Part shown: positions 1 through 4,872 of the stretch, piece by piece
Layout of the letters: each line of letters begins with the position of its first letter
Numbering within the stretch: the stretch's first letter is position 1
Source: Limnochordia bacterium
GTDB lineage: Bacteria; Bacillota; Limnochordia; Darwinibacteriales; DTU012
Assembly (NCBI GenBank): GCA_007116995.1
Contig: SKHL01000322.1
Span: 1-6,349, forward strand
DNA: 6,349 nucleotides
Reading direction: 5' to 3'
Program-made: the position numbers and the translations under genes
The notes under the pieces: model-generated
The model's database searches: none
Told to the model about the DNA's origin: nothing
The model's input: only the letters and a program-made list of their open reading frames with translations

Positions 1-1
1 G

Positions 2-100
2 GTTGAGCGGGACGAGGACAAAAACCAAAAAGACATTTTAAAGGCTCTAGATAGTGGGGAGATTACAGCGGATGAGGCTATCAAGCTACTAAAGAAGTAA
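2..100 (+). CDS. 3' end of a protein with a C-terminal SHOCT-like helical module (partial)
   Basis: The frame is open from the window edge to TAA at 98-100 and gives the last 32 residues of a gene that begins upstream. The tail has a short charged stretch (ERDEDKNQKD), then ILKALDSGEITADEAIKLL and two lysines. This is the same leucine / GxIT / EA..LL pattern that opens the next two genes; here it is at the C-terminus. In SHOCT-like and related short helical modules this pattern forms a small two-helix unit, probably for oligomerisation or partner binding. The next gene's ribosome site begins 18 bases after the stop, so an operon is likely. In Bacillus, YvlB has PspC-like and small membrane proteins as neighbours, but nothing in this fragment shows which protein it is. 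The CDS is real with good confidence; the function is unknown. Confidence 0.7.
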   Translation, partial: VERDEDKNQKDILKALDSGEITADEAIKLLKK

Positions 101-131
101 ATTATTTTGTGAAAACTAAGGAGGGTGTGCT

Positions 132-1292
132 GTGAGTGAAGAACGCTTACTCATATTAAAAATGGTAGAAGAAGGTAAAATTACCGCACAAGAGGCTGCG
201 GCCTTACTAGAGGCCTTAGGCGATTCAGACCCTAAGGATTCTCGAGATCAGGAAAGCGGCCGTCGACGGCTTGAGAAGCAAGGCGATGAATTTGCTCAAA
301 AGGTAGAGCAAGCAGCAGAGCGTTTTAGTAAGTCTTTAGAGTCGAAATTAGAGGGAGGACTTGCAGAGAAGCTATCGAATTTGCCGCGGATCCTAGCGAA
401 GTTACCTTTTCTGGCGGTTCATGAAGCCCACGAATTTTCTCAAGAGTTTAGTGGGTCCTTCCAGCGTGACATAGAGATGATACCAGTAAAGCTATCGACG
501 GTATGTGGCCACATTGAAGTGGAAGCCTGGGATCAGGAACACTACAAACTGATTGTAACCCAAAAAATTCGGGGCGATGAGCGGGACGCCGCTCGCAAAA
601 AACAGGTTCCCATCGCTTTGGCCGAAACAGCTGAGGACATGACGGAGCTTGTGGTCGAGACCCTTAGTTACTCAGATGTGACCTTATCATATCATCTCTA
701 TCTACCCTGTGAGCGGACCTTTGATTTGCAGTTAATGACAAATAATGGACGTTTAGATGTAGCCAATCTTAACATGAATATAGCCAAGGTGATGACCACC
801 AATGGTTCAATTCGAGTGCGACGAGTAAGAGCCAATACATTAGAAGTAAGCTCGAGCAATGGTTCTTGTAAGTTAGAGGAAGTGGAGAGCAAAGTGATTC
901 GCCAGCGTACAGGAAATGGCTCATTAGATGTTATTGGTAGTGCAGAGCAGATTGAGTGTGTGTCCACGAATGGATCAATCAAGGTAAGACTTTCTACCTT
1001 TGCCTATCCAACCTGTACGATGTCTCTTTCTACCACCAATGGCAGTATTAAGTGTGCCCTACCGGCTGGGAATGACTTAGGTGTGGCAGTGGATGCTGTG
1101 ACTGCAGTAGGAAAAGTCCAGGTTGATATGGGGAAATTTAGTTATAGTGTTAATGAGAAACGTACTGGAACTCACCGCATTAGCGGGACAGCCAATGGAG
1201 TTTCTGAAGAGGAAGCGACCATTAAAATTCAAGCAAAAACCAGTTCCGGATCGATTATCGTTAGCCAAGAGGAGCAATCCGATGGCGTGTAG
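132..1292 (+). CDS. SHOCT-like / DUF4097 beta-repeat protein (YvlB-like)
   Basis: This 386-residue protein starts at GTG 132, six bases after the strong AAGGAGGGT at 118-126. Residues 1-30 are the SHOCT-like module (ILKMVEEGKITAQEAAALL). Residues 35-85 are charged and probably helical or linker. From about 115 to the end the chain is beta-rich with a ladder of Asn-Gly turns: TNNGRLDV 203-210, TTNGSIRV 222-229, SSNGSCKL 241-248, GNGSLDV 261-267, TNGSIKV 279-285, TNGSIKC 302-308 and SSGSIIV 371-377. The first four are spaced about 19-20 residues apart. This is characteristic of DUF4097 beta-strand-repeat (putative adhesin) proteins, predicted to form a beta-solenoid. There is no signal peptide or clear membrane helix, so a cytoplasmic or membrane-peripheral site is likelier than true adhesion. 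The arrangement matches Bacillus subtilis YvlB, whose operon is linked to envelope stress; a similar role here is inference. Its last codons overlap the next gene. Confidence 0.85.
   Translation: MSEERLLILKMVEEGKITAQEAAALLEALGDSDPKDSRDQESGRRRLEKQGDEFAQKVEQAAERFSKSLESKLEGGLAEKLSNLPRILAKLPFLAVHEAHEFSQEFSGSFQRDIEMIPVKLSTVCGHIEVEAWDQEHYKLIVTQKIRGDERDAARKKQVPIALAETAEDMTELVVETLSYSDVTLSYHLYLPCERTFDLQLMTNNGRLDVANLNMNIAKVMTTNGSIRVRRVRANTLEVSSSNGSCKLEEVESKVIRQRTGNGSLDVIGSAEQIECVSTNGSIKVRLSTFAYPTCTMSLSTTNGSIKCALPAGNDLGVAVDAVTAVGKVQVDMGKFSYSVNEKRTGTHRISGTANGVSEEEATIKIQAKTSSGSIIVSQEEQSDGV
1267..1274 (+). promoter_or_regulatory. Ribosome binding site that fixes the start of the third SHOCT-like gene
   Basis: AAGAGGAG lies inside the end of the DUF4097 gene, seven bases before ATG 1282. 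It supports that start over a much longer in-frame reading from 1123, whose first 53 residues overlap the upstream gene and resemble no family. It also suggests translational coupling, because the upstream stop (1290-1292) falls just past the new start. Confidence 0.6.
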
Positions 1293-1638
1293 CGAGGAGC
1301 GCATGCAGATTTTGACCATGTTAAAAGAGGGAAAAATCAGTGTGGAGGAAGCCGCTCGACTATTAGAGGCCGTAGAATCGGGGACAAGGTCTGTAGACGC
1401 TAGTTCAGCCGCTGATCACATTGTGATTAAGGTGACAGAGCATAATGTAGAACGGGCCCATGTGAGTATTCCCCTGCATTTGGCTCGAATCGCCTGGAAG
1501 TTCATTCCTAAGGATGCACTGCAAGTGGATATAGACTTTAATGCAATTTTTACAAGTATTCAAGCAGGAGCTAGGGGCAAGTTACTCGAAATAGATCAAC
1601 CCGATGAAAAGCAGAAAGTCGAGATCTTTTTGGAGTAA
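1282..1638 (+). CDS. Small SHOCT-like domain protein
   Basis: This is a 118-residue protein. ATG 1282 was chosen because it has a ribosome site and because the product then begins MACSEERMQILTMLKEGKIS, aligning residue for residue with the opening of the preceding protein. Residues 5-33 form the SHOCT-like module (LKEGKISVEEAARLLEAV). Residues 34-45 are a linker. Residues 46-118 form a second domain with the pattern VIKVTE...VSIPLHLAR...VDIDFNAIF.SI..GA.GKLLEID...KVEIFLE, typical of small SHOCT-like proteins that sit beside YvlB/DUF4097 genes in Bacillota. No signal peptide or membrane helix is visible, so it is probably cytoplasmic. It overlaps the upstream gene by 11 bases and is probably translationally coupled to it. 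The molecular function is unknown; a regulatory or scaffolding role beside the DUF4097 protein is inference. Confidence 0.85.
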   Translation: MACSEERMQILTMLKEGKISVEEAARLLEAVESGTRSVDASSAADHIVIKVTEHNVERAHVSIPLHLARIAWKFIPKDALQVDIDFNAIFTSIQAGARGKLLEIDQPDEKQKVEIFLE

Positions 1639-1685
1639 GCTCTTGTGTAAAGCGCTTGAGCTAGTATGAGTGAAGGAGAGTTTCT

Positions 1686-2492
1686 ATGATTGAGTTAGTC
1701 GCCATTGATGTGGATGATACATTAATAAATCACCAGCTAAAGATTGCCGAAGAGGATAAGCAGGCAATCGCCCAGGTCCGTTCCATGGGAGTTACCGTAA
1801 TGTTAGCTACTGGGCGGATGCACGTGTCAGCCCTACCATATGCCCAGGAATTGAATCTACCTTCTCACGAGGTAATCCTTAGTTACAATGGTGCAATGCT
1901 CCGCCGAATTGACGGTGAAGTGATGCAGCATATTGCTGTTAACCAGGATCTTGCCCTTAGTGTGATTAGGTATTGCCAGCAACGGAACTGGACATTAAAT
2001 GTCTATTACGACGATGGCTTATATGTGGATCAAATTGATGAAAATGTAGAATATTATAAAAAAATGGCCCAGGTACCGGCTAGTTCTGTGGGAGATTTGG
2101 CTACTTTTATCGCGGAGGGAAACAAATCCCTGTCTAAGCTGCTCGTTGTCGGGTCTGAGCAGGAAATTGATGAGCGGATAGACCAGGTGAAGCAAGATTT
2201 TGGCCAAATGGCCCAGGTAACTAGATCCAAAGCTCGATATATTGAGATTACTCATCCAAAAGCGAGCAAAGGATTTACACTAGCTCGTTACGCAGAGAGT
2301 CTAGGACTTTCAGCCGACCATGTTTTGGCTATTGGCGATAGTGGTAATGATATTACTATGCTACAATGGGCTGGCGTTGGTGTTGCCATGGGAAATGCAG
2401 GAAATGCTGTTCAGAAGGTGGCTGATTATGTTACATTTACGAATGAAGAAGCTGGGGTAGCCCAGGCATTACGTAGGTTTGTTTTACACTAA
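1686..2492 (+). CDS. Cof-type HAD-IIB family phosphatase
   Basis: This 268-residue protein is a usual length for the Cof/YidA-type haloacid dehalogenase hydrolases, Mg-dependent cytoplasmic phosphatases of sugar phosphates and similar small metabolites. All four HAD motifs are present. Motif I is DVDDT with nucleophile Asp8 and acid/base Asp10. Motif II is LATGR with Thr42. Motif III is Lys195 in KASKG. Motif IV is GDSGND at 217-222. The region from about 85 to 185, between motifs II and III, is the type IIB cap that sets specificity. The start ATG follows GAAGGAG by seven bases. It begins 47 bases after the preceding gene with no terminator between, so read-through from the SHOCT-like genes is plausible. 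It also precedes the sugar-ABC ATPase gene, which fits sugar metabolism, but the substrate cannot be deduced. The protein appears intact. Confidence 0.93.
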   Translation: MIELVAIDVDDTLINHQLKIAEEDKQAIAQVRSMGVTVMLATGRMHVSALPYAQELNLPSHEVILSYNGAMLRRIDGEVMQHIAVNQDLALSVIRYCQQRNWTLNVYYDDGLYVDQIDENVEYYKKMAQVPASSVGDLATFIAEGNKSLSKLLVVGSEQEIDERIDQVKQDFGQMAQVTRSKARYIEITHPKASKGFTLARYAESLGLSADHVLAIGDSGNDITMLQWAGVGVAMGNAGNAVQKVADYVTFTNEEAGVAQALRRFVLH

Positions 2493-2513
2493 TATAATAC
2501 AAGTACTTTTTCT

Positions 2514-2542
2514 TTGCCAAATTCTATTTTCTGTGGTATTAT
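2514..2542 (+). promoter_or_regulatory. Sigma-A-type promoter with extended -10
   Basis: TTGCCA (2514-2519) and TATTAT (2537-2542) are separated by exactly 17 bases, and TGG directly before the -10 supplies the TGn extension. Transcription would begin near 2549, giving an untranslated leader of about 80 bases before the ATPase gene. This is the best promoter match in the window and separates the ATPase unit from the HAD gene. Confidence 0.6.
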
Positions 2543-2547
2543 GATAG

Positions 2548-2580
2548 TGGTTATTTTATCAGTCAAGACAAAAATAATCA
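2548..2580 (+). other. Inverted repeat at the predicted transcript start of the ATPase gene
   Basis: TGGTTATTTT (2548-2557) pairs with AAAATAATCA (2571-2580) across a 13-base loop, ten pairs including one G-U. Because it sits at the predicted +1, it could be a 5' stabilising hairpin or a DNA operator. Its high A+T content makes the RNA fold weak, so chance is possible. Confidence 0.35.
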
Positions 2581-2614
2581 TCTAGCTTATACTTTTGAAT
2601 ATACCAATTATGTG

Positions 2615-2621
2615 AAAGGAG
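2615..2621 (+). promoter_or_regulatory. Ribosome binding site that selects the TTG start at 2630
   Basis: AAAGGAG ends eight bases before TTG 2630. A longer in-frame reading from GTG 2612 would place this site inside the coding sequence, with no comparable site ahead of the GTG. Together with the family's usual N-terminus (MAxVVLK-like), this argues for TTG. Confidence 0.65.
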
Positions 2622-2629
2622 CCCTAACA

Positions 2630-3739
2630 TTGGCACAAGTTGTTTTAAAGGACGTAACAAAGAACTATGGTAACGTTACAGCAGTTAATAGCATCAACCT
2701 AGCAATCCAAGATAAAGAGTTCATAGTACTTGTCGGACCTTCTGGTTGTGGAAAGACAACAACCTTACGGATGGTCGCCGGATTAGAAGAGATTACTGGA
2801 GGTACTATTGCGATTGGTGATACTGTAGTAAATGATATTCCTCCAAAGGATCGGGATATCGCTATGGTTTTCCAAAACTATGCGTTGTACCCACATATGG
2901 ACGTTTATAATAATATGGCCTTTGGGTTAAAGCTTCGTAAATTTCCCAAAGCAGAAATAGACCATCGCGTTAAAGAAGCAGCCAAATTACTAGGGATTGA
3001 GAACCTACTTGACCGTAAACCTAAGCAACTGTCGGGTGGTCAGCGCCAACGAGTTGCGCTAGGACGGGCGATAGTTCGGGAGCCTAAAGTATTCTTGATG
3101 GACGAGCCACTTTCTAATCTAGACGCTAAACTGCGGGTACAGATGAGGGCGGAATTGAGTAAACTGCATAATCGTTTACGCACCACCGTTATCTATGTAA
3201 CCCATGACCAAACAGAAGCCATGACCATGGGAGATCGGATTGTGGTTATGAAAGATGGCATTATTCAACAAGTCGATTCTCCATTAAGAATCTATAACTA
3301 TCCTAATAATGTATTCGTTGCTGGATTTATTGGCAGCCCACCTATGAATTTTATTTATGCCACTCTGATTAAAGAGGGCAGTGACTATATTGTAGATGCT
3401 GAAGGATTTAAACTGGCGATTCCTAAGGAAAAAGCAGCCACACTTAAAAATCTCAGTAAGTACGTAGATAAGGATGTTATCTTTGGTATTCGTCCAGAGG
3501 ATATCGAAGATGCTGCTATTGCAGATGTAGTCAATAAGGATGCTCTTGTGGATACTCTTGTGGATGTAACAGAGCCCATGGGTGCAGAGGTTTTTGTTTA
3601 TCTATCCGCTGGCGAGCATACCTTTATTGCTCGCTTGGATGTAGCCACCAAGGCTGCTGATGGTGAAGGGTTAGAGGTAATCTTTGACATGAATAAAATG
3701 CACTTGTTTGATCGGGAAACAGAAGAAGTAATTCGCTAA
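2630..3739 (+). CDS. msmX: MsmX/UgpC-type sugar ABC transporter ATP-binding protein
   Basis: From TTG 2630 the product is 369 residues, the normal size for MsmX/UgpC/MalK-type ATPases, which energise importers of oligosaccharides or glycerol-3-phosphate from the cytoplasmic face of the membrane. The nucleotide-binding domain is complete: Walker A GPSGCGKT 36-43, Q-loop Gln82 (VFQNYALYPHM), signature LSGGQ 134-138, Walker B FLMDEP 155-160 with Glu159, D-loop SNLD, and switch His192 (VTHDQTEA). The C-terminal part has the family GSPPMNF (235-241) and GIRPED (286-291) segments of the regulatory TOBE-like domain. No permease or binding-protein gene is adjacent. That is common for MsmX-type ATPases shared by several transporters. 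The gene has its own promoter and terminator, so it is probably a single-gene unit. The symbol follows family resemblance; ugpC is an equally used name. Confidence 0.93.
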   Translation: MAQVVLKDVTKNYGNVTAVNSINLAIQDKEFIVLVGPSGCGKTTTLRMVAGLEEITGGTIAIGDTVVNDIPPKDRDIAMVFQNYALYPHMDVYNNMAFGLKLRKFPKAEIDHRVKEAAKLLGIENLLDRKPKQLSGGQRQRVALGRAIVREPKVFLMDEPLSNLDAKLRVQMRAELSKLHNRLRTTVIYVTHDQTEAMTMGDRIVVMKDGIIQQVDSPLRIYNYPNNVFVAGFIGSPPMNFIYATLIKEGSDYIVDAEGFKLAIPKEKAATLKNLSKYVDKDVIFGIRPEDIEDAAIADVVNKDALVDTLVDVTEPMGAEVFVYLSAGEHTFIARLDVATKAADGEGLEVIFDMNKMHLFDRETEEVIR

Positions 3740-3751
3740 AAATTGAAGTAT

Positions 3752-3778
3752 AAAAGGGAGTGTAAATCACTCCCTTTT
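3752..3778 (+). terminator. Intrinsic terminator after the ABC ATPase gene
   Basis: AAAAGGGAGTG (3752-3762) pairs perfectly with CACTCCCTTTT (3768-3778) around the loop TAAAT. The 11-bp stem has its T tract in the 3' arm and begins 12 bases after the ATPase stop codon. The stem is symmetrical, but no minus-strand gene needs it. Confidence 0.88.
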
Positions 3779-3840
3779 CTGTAACCAAGTCTAAGTACAT
3801 AATCAGTGGGAAAAAAATCTAAGAAAGAAAGTGAATCAAG

Positions 3841-4200
3841 ATGATAACAAATGCATTGGTTGTTGGTTTAGGAATTGGGATTCTTAGTTCGCTAATGGGG
3901 ATAGGTGGAGGCCCTGTGCTGATTCCAATTCTATTATATCTTTTTCACTTGAGTATGCCCCAAGCAGCTGGTACTTCGTTGGCCATCATTATCCCAACAG
4001 CATTGATCGGTGTGATTGGTCATTGGCAAAAGGGGAATGTCAATCTTAATTTAGCGGTATTCATAGCCGTAGGTGGTATGGTTGGTGCGTATGTAGGTAC
4101 CTATGTAAGTCCCCATATTCCTAGTGAGTTATTAAAAAAGGGGTTTGCCATCCTTTTGATCTATATCGCAATTCGAATGTTGTTACCAGCGAAGGTTTGA
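3841..4200 (+). CDS. Half-length TauE/SafE family membrane protein
   Basis: This 119-residue, strongly hydrophobic protein has about four membrane segments (roughly 3-18, 23-60 in two parts, 70-90 and 98-115). It carries the hallmarks of one TauE/SafE repeat: SSLMGIGGG (16-24), AAGTSLAIIIPTA (42-54), His61, GNVN (65-68) and IPSELLKKGFA (93-103). The family includes sulfite and sulfoacetate exporters and other organic-anion transporters, usually about 250 residues made of two such repeats. This protein has one repeat and stops cleanly, and no second half was found downstream. Single-repeat members that presumably dimerise are known in Bacillota, so it may be functional; truncation remains possible. 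ATG is the first start after an in-frame stop at 3832-3834. The ribosome site is weak (AAGAAAG and GTGA upstream). A poor promoter candidate (CATAAT at 3798-3803) lies after the terminator. The substrate is unknown. Confidence 0.85.
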   Translation: MITNALVVGLGIGILSSLMGIGGGPVLIPILLYLFHLSMPQAAGTSLAIIIPTALIGVIGHWQKGNVNLNLAVFIAVGGMVGAYVGTYVSPHIPSELLKKGFAILLIYIAIRMLLPAKV

Positions 4201-4248
4201 GAACTGGAAGCTGGTACCTATATATGATATATCTACTAGCAGGGTTTT

Positions 4249-4276
4249 AGCAGGAAATTAGGCAAGGGGAGCGAAT
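4249..4276 (+). repeat. Bipartite intergenic motif, copy 1
   Basis: AGCAGGAAATT (4249-4259), eleven bases, then GCGAAT (4271-4276) followed by TAGTTA. A second copy with the same spacing lies about 205 bases downstream. The short string AGCAGG is also repeated just upstream (4238-4243). The function is unknown; a dispersed intergenic repeat is the simplest reading. Confidence 0.5.
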
Positions 4277-4286
4277 TAGTTAGAGT

Positions 4287-4355
4287 ATCAAGACGCTATT
4301 GTGTGTCAAGATGTTGCCATGGGGACGGTTATGCTGACACACCAGCGTATTTGAT
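4287..4355. repeat. REP-like imperfect hairpin element
   Basis: The core is GTGTGTCA (4301-4308) facing TGACACAC (4335-4342). The stem continues outward through ACGCT (4293-4297) with AGCGT (4344-4348) and ATCAA (4287-4291) with TTGAT (4351-4355), giving 18 pairs interrupted by small internal loops. The 26-base centre contains GGGGACGGTT (4321-4330). GTGTCA/TGACAC arms around GGGGACGGTT recall dispersed intergenic palindromes of many Bacillota, of the kind linked to Y1 (REP-associated) transposases; that link is from memory and not tested. No transposase gene is present here. Confidence 0.55.
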
Positions 4356-4448
4356 TGGTCAGCTCAGGGGTTAGACACATGTCTAGGTTATTATTGTAAG
4401 GTGTGGGCCTAGTAGGTAGATGATTATCTGGAAAAAACCACCAGCCAG

Positions 4449-4489
4449 CTGTAAGCAGGAATTTCCCTCTCAAGGGCGAATATTTACAG
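4449..4489 (+). repeat. Bipartite motif, copy 2, inside a hairpin
   Basis: AGCAGGAATTT (4454-4464), eleven bases, then GCGAAT (4476-4481) repeats copy 1 with one base changed in the first half and the same spacing. The copy is enclosed by CTGTAA (4449-4454) and TTACAG (4484-4489), and its centre can pair as CCCT (4465-4468) with AGGG (4473-4476), so a 41-base hairpin is possible. Copy 1 lacks matching outer arms, so motif and hairpin may be separate things. Confidence 0.5.
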
Positions 4490-4491
4490 GC

Positions 4492-4559
4492 GTGGCACTG
4501 AGATTGACCATTTTTTTGGGCGTCAATAGCTAACTTATGTTAGTCATTGAAATTGCCAC
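4492..4559. repeat. Nested inverted repeat, possible decayed insertion-sequence end
   Basis: The outer arms GTGGCA (4492-4497) and TGCCAC (4554-4559) are perfect complements, and similarity extends partly inward. The inner arms TCAATAGCTAAC (4523-4534) and GTTAGTCATTGA (4539-4550) pair at 10 of 12 positions plus a G-U around the loop TTAT. A run of seven T (4511-4517) lies between. The string GATTGACCA (4502-4510) resembles the repeated TGGTCAAT strings near ends of some IS21-family elements, but no transposase remnant was found. Structure is seen; origin is speculative. Confidence 0.35.
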
Positions 4560-4603
4560 AAGCTTGCATCTTTTATCATACCAACCACATCTTGCAGAAG
4601 AAG

Positions 4604-4612
4604 AAAGGAGGT
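4604..4612 (+). promoter_or_regulatory. Orphan Shine-Dalgarno sequence
   Basis: AAAGGAGGT is a near-perfect complement of the 16S rRNA 3' end, but no gene follows. TTG 4627 in reach is closed by TGA after four codons, and GTG 4638 gives only about 14 codons. It may mark a lost gene, a very short peptide, or chance. Confidence 0.3.
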
Positions 4613-4872
4613 AAATTCACCCGCCATTGCAGACAAGGTGACGTGGACAAATTGGATGATAGAAAACTACAATATCTAGCCTAGTTGAACTACTATTGAT
4701 ACTAATGACCGTATTTAAGATGGGGAAACAATCTGAGGAAACGTGGATACTCAAGAACTGTCTCCCTAGCTTTCGCAGTAATAGAACGTACTATGTTGTA
4801 TTATAAATGAGACAATCAACGCAGTTAAGACACACAAGATTAACCATAATCCTAAGGGGGATATAACTAACA

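Larger units (their letters stand above)
4201..4872. other. 672-base gap without a gene, rich in small repeats and hairpins
   Basis: No reading frame here has a recognisable product on either strand. A 106-residue minus-strand frame at 4791-5111 lies mostly antisense to the porin-like gene and looks like a shadow. The gap instead holds two copies of a bipartite motif, a REP-like hairpin, a nested hairpin and an isolated ribosome-site sequence, each listed separately. From about 4620 to 4850 I see nothing I can name. Several -10-like strings exist (TACTAT 4789-4794, TATAAA 4802-4807, CATAAT 4845-4850), but none has a good -35 at the right distance, so the promoter of the porin-like gene is not identified. 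Confidence 0.6.

Noticed and set aside
698..982. Minus-strand open frame opposite the DUF4097 gene
   Set aside because: It is fully antisense to a well-supported gene, has no ribosome site of note and no recognisable domain.
1123..1281. N-terminal extension of the third SHOCT-like gene
   Set aside because: It overlaps the upstream gene in another frame, lacks family similarity, and the ribosome site favours ATG 1282.
1077..1319. Minus-strand frame across the overlap of the two SHOCT-like genes
   Set aside because: It is a shadow of two supported genes, and its product resembles nothing.
2019..2255. Minus-strand frame inside the HAD gene
   Set aside because: It is antisense to an intact HAD phosphatase with all motifs and has no features of its own.
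2500..2516. AAGTACTT followed by T residues after the HAD gene, considered as a terminator
   Set aside because: The palindrome is only 8 bp with no loop and is A/T-rich, so it is unlikely to terminate transcription.
3385..3579. Minus-strand frame inside the ABC ATPase gene
   Set aside because: It is a shadow of the supported ATPase gene.
4184..4216. TACCAGC / GCTGGTA inverted repeat spanning the end of the TauE gene
   Set aside because: The 7-bp stem has a 19-base loop and no T tract; it does not qualify as an intrinsic terminator and is partly coding.
4201..4872. Search for a riboswitch, tRNA, CRISPR array or the missing half of TauE in the gap
   Set aside because: No conserved riboswitch core, tRNA arms, regular repeat-spacer pattern or second GIGGG-type repeat was found by eye.
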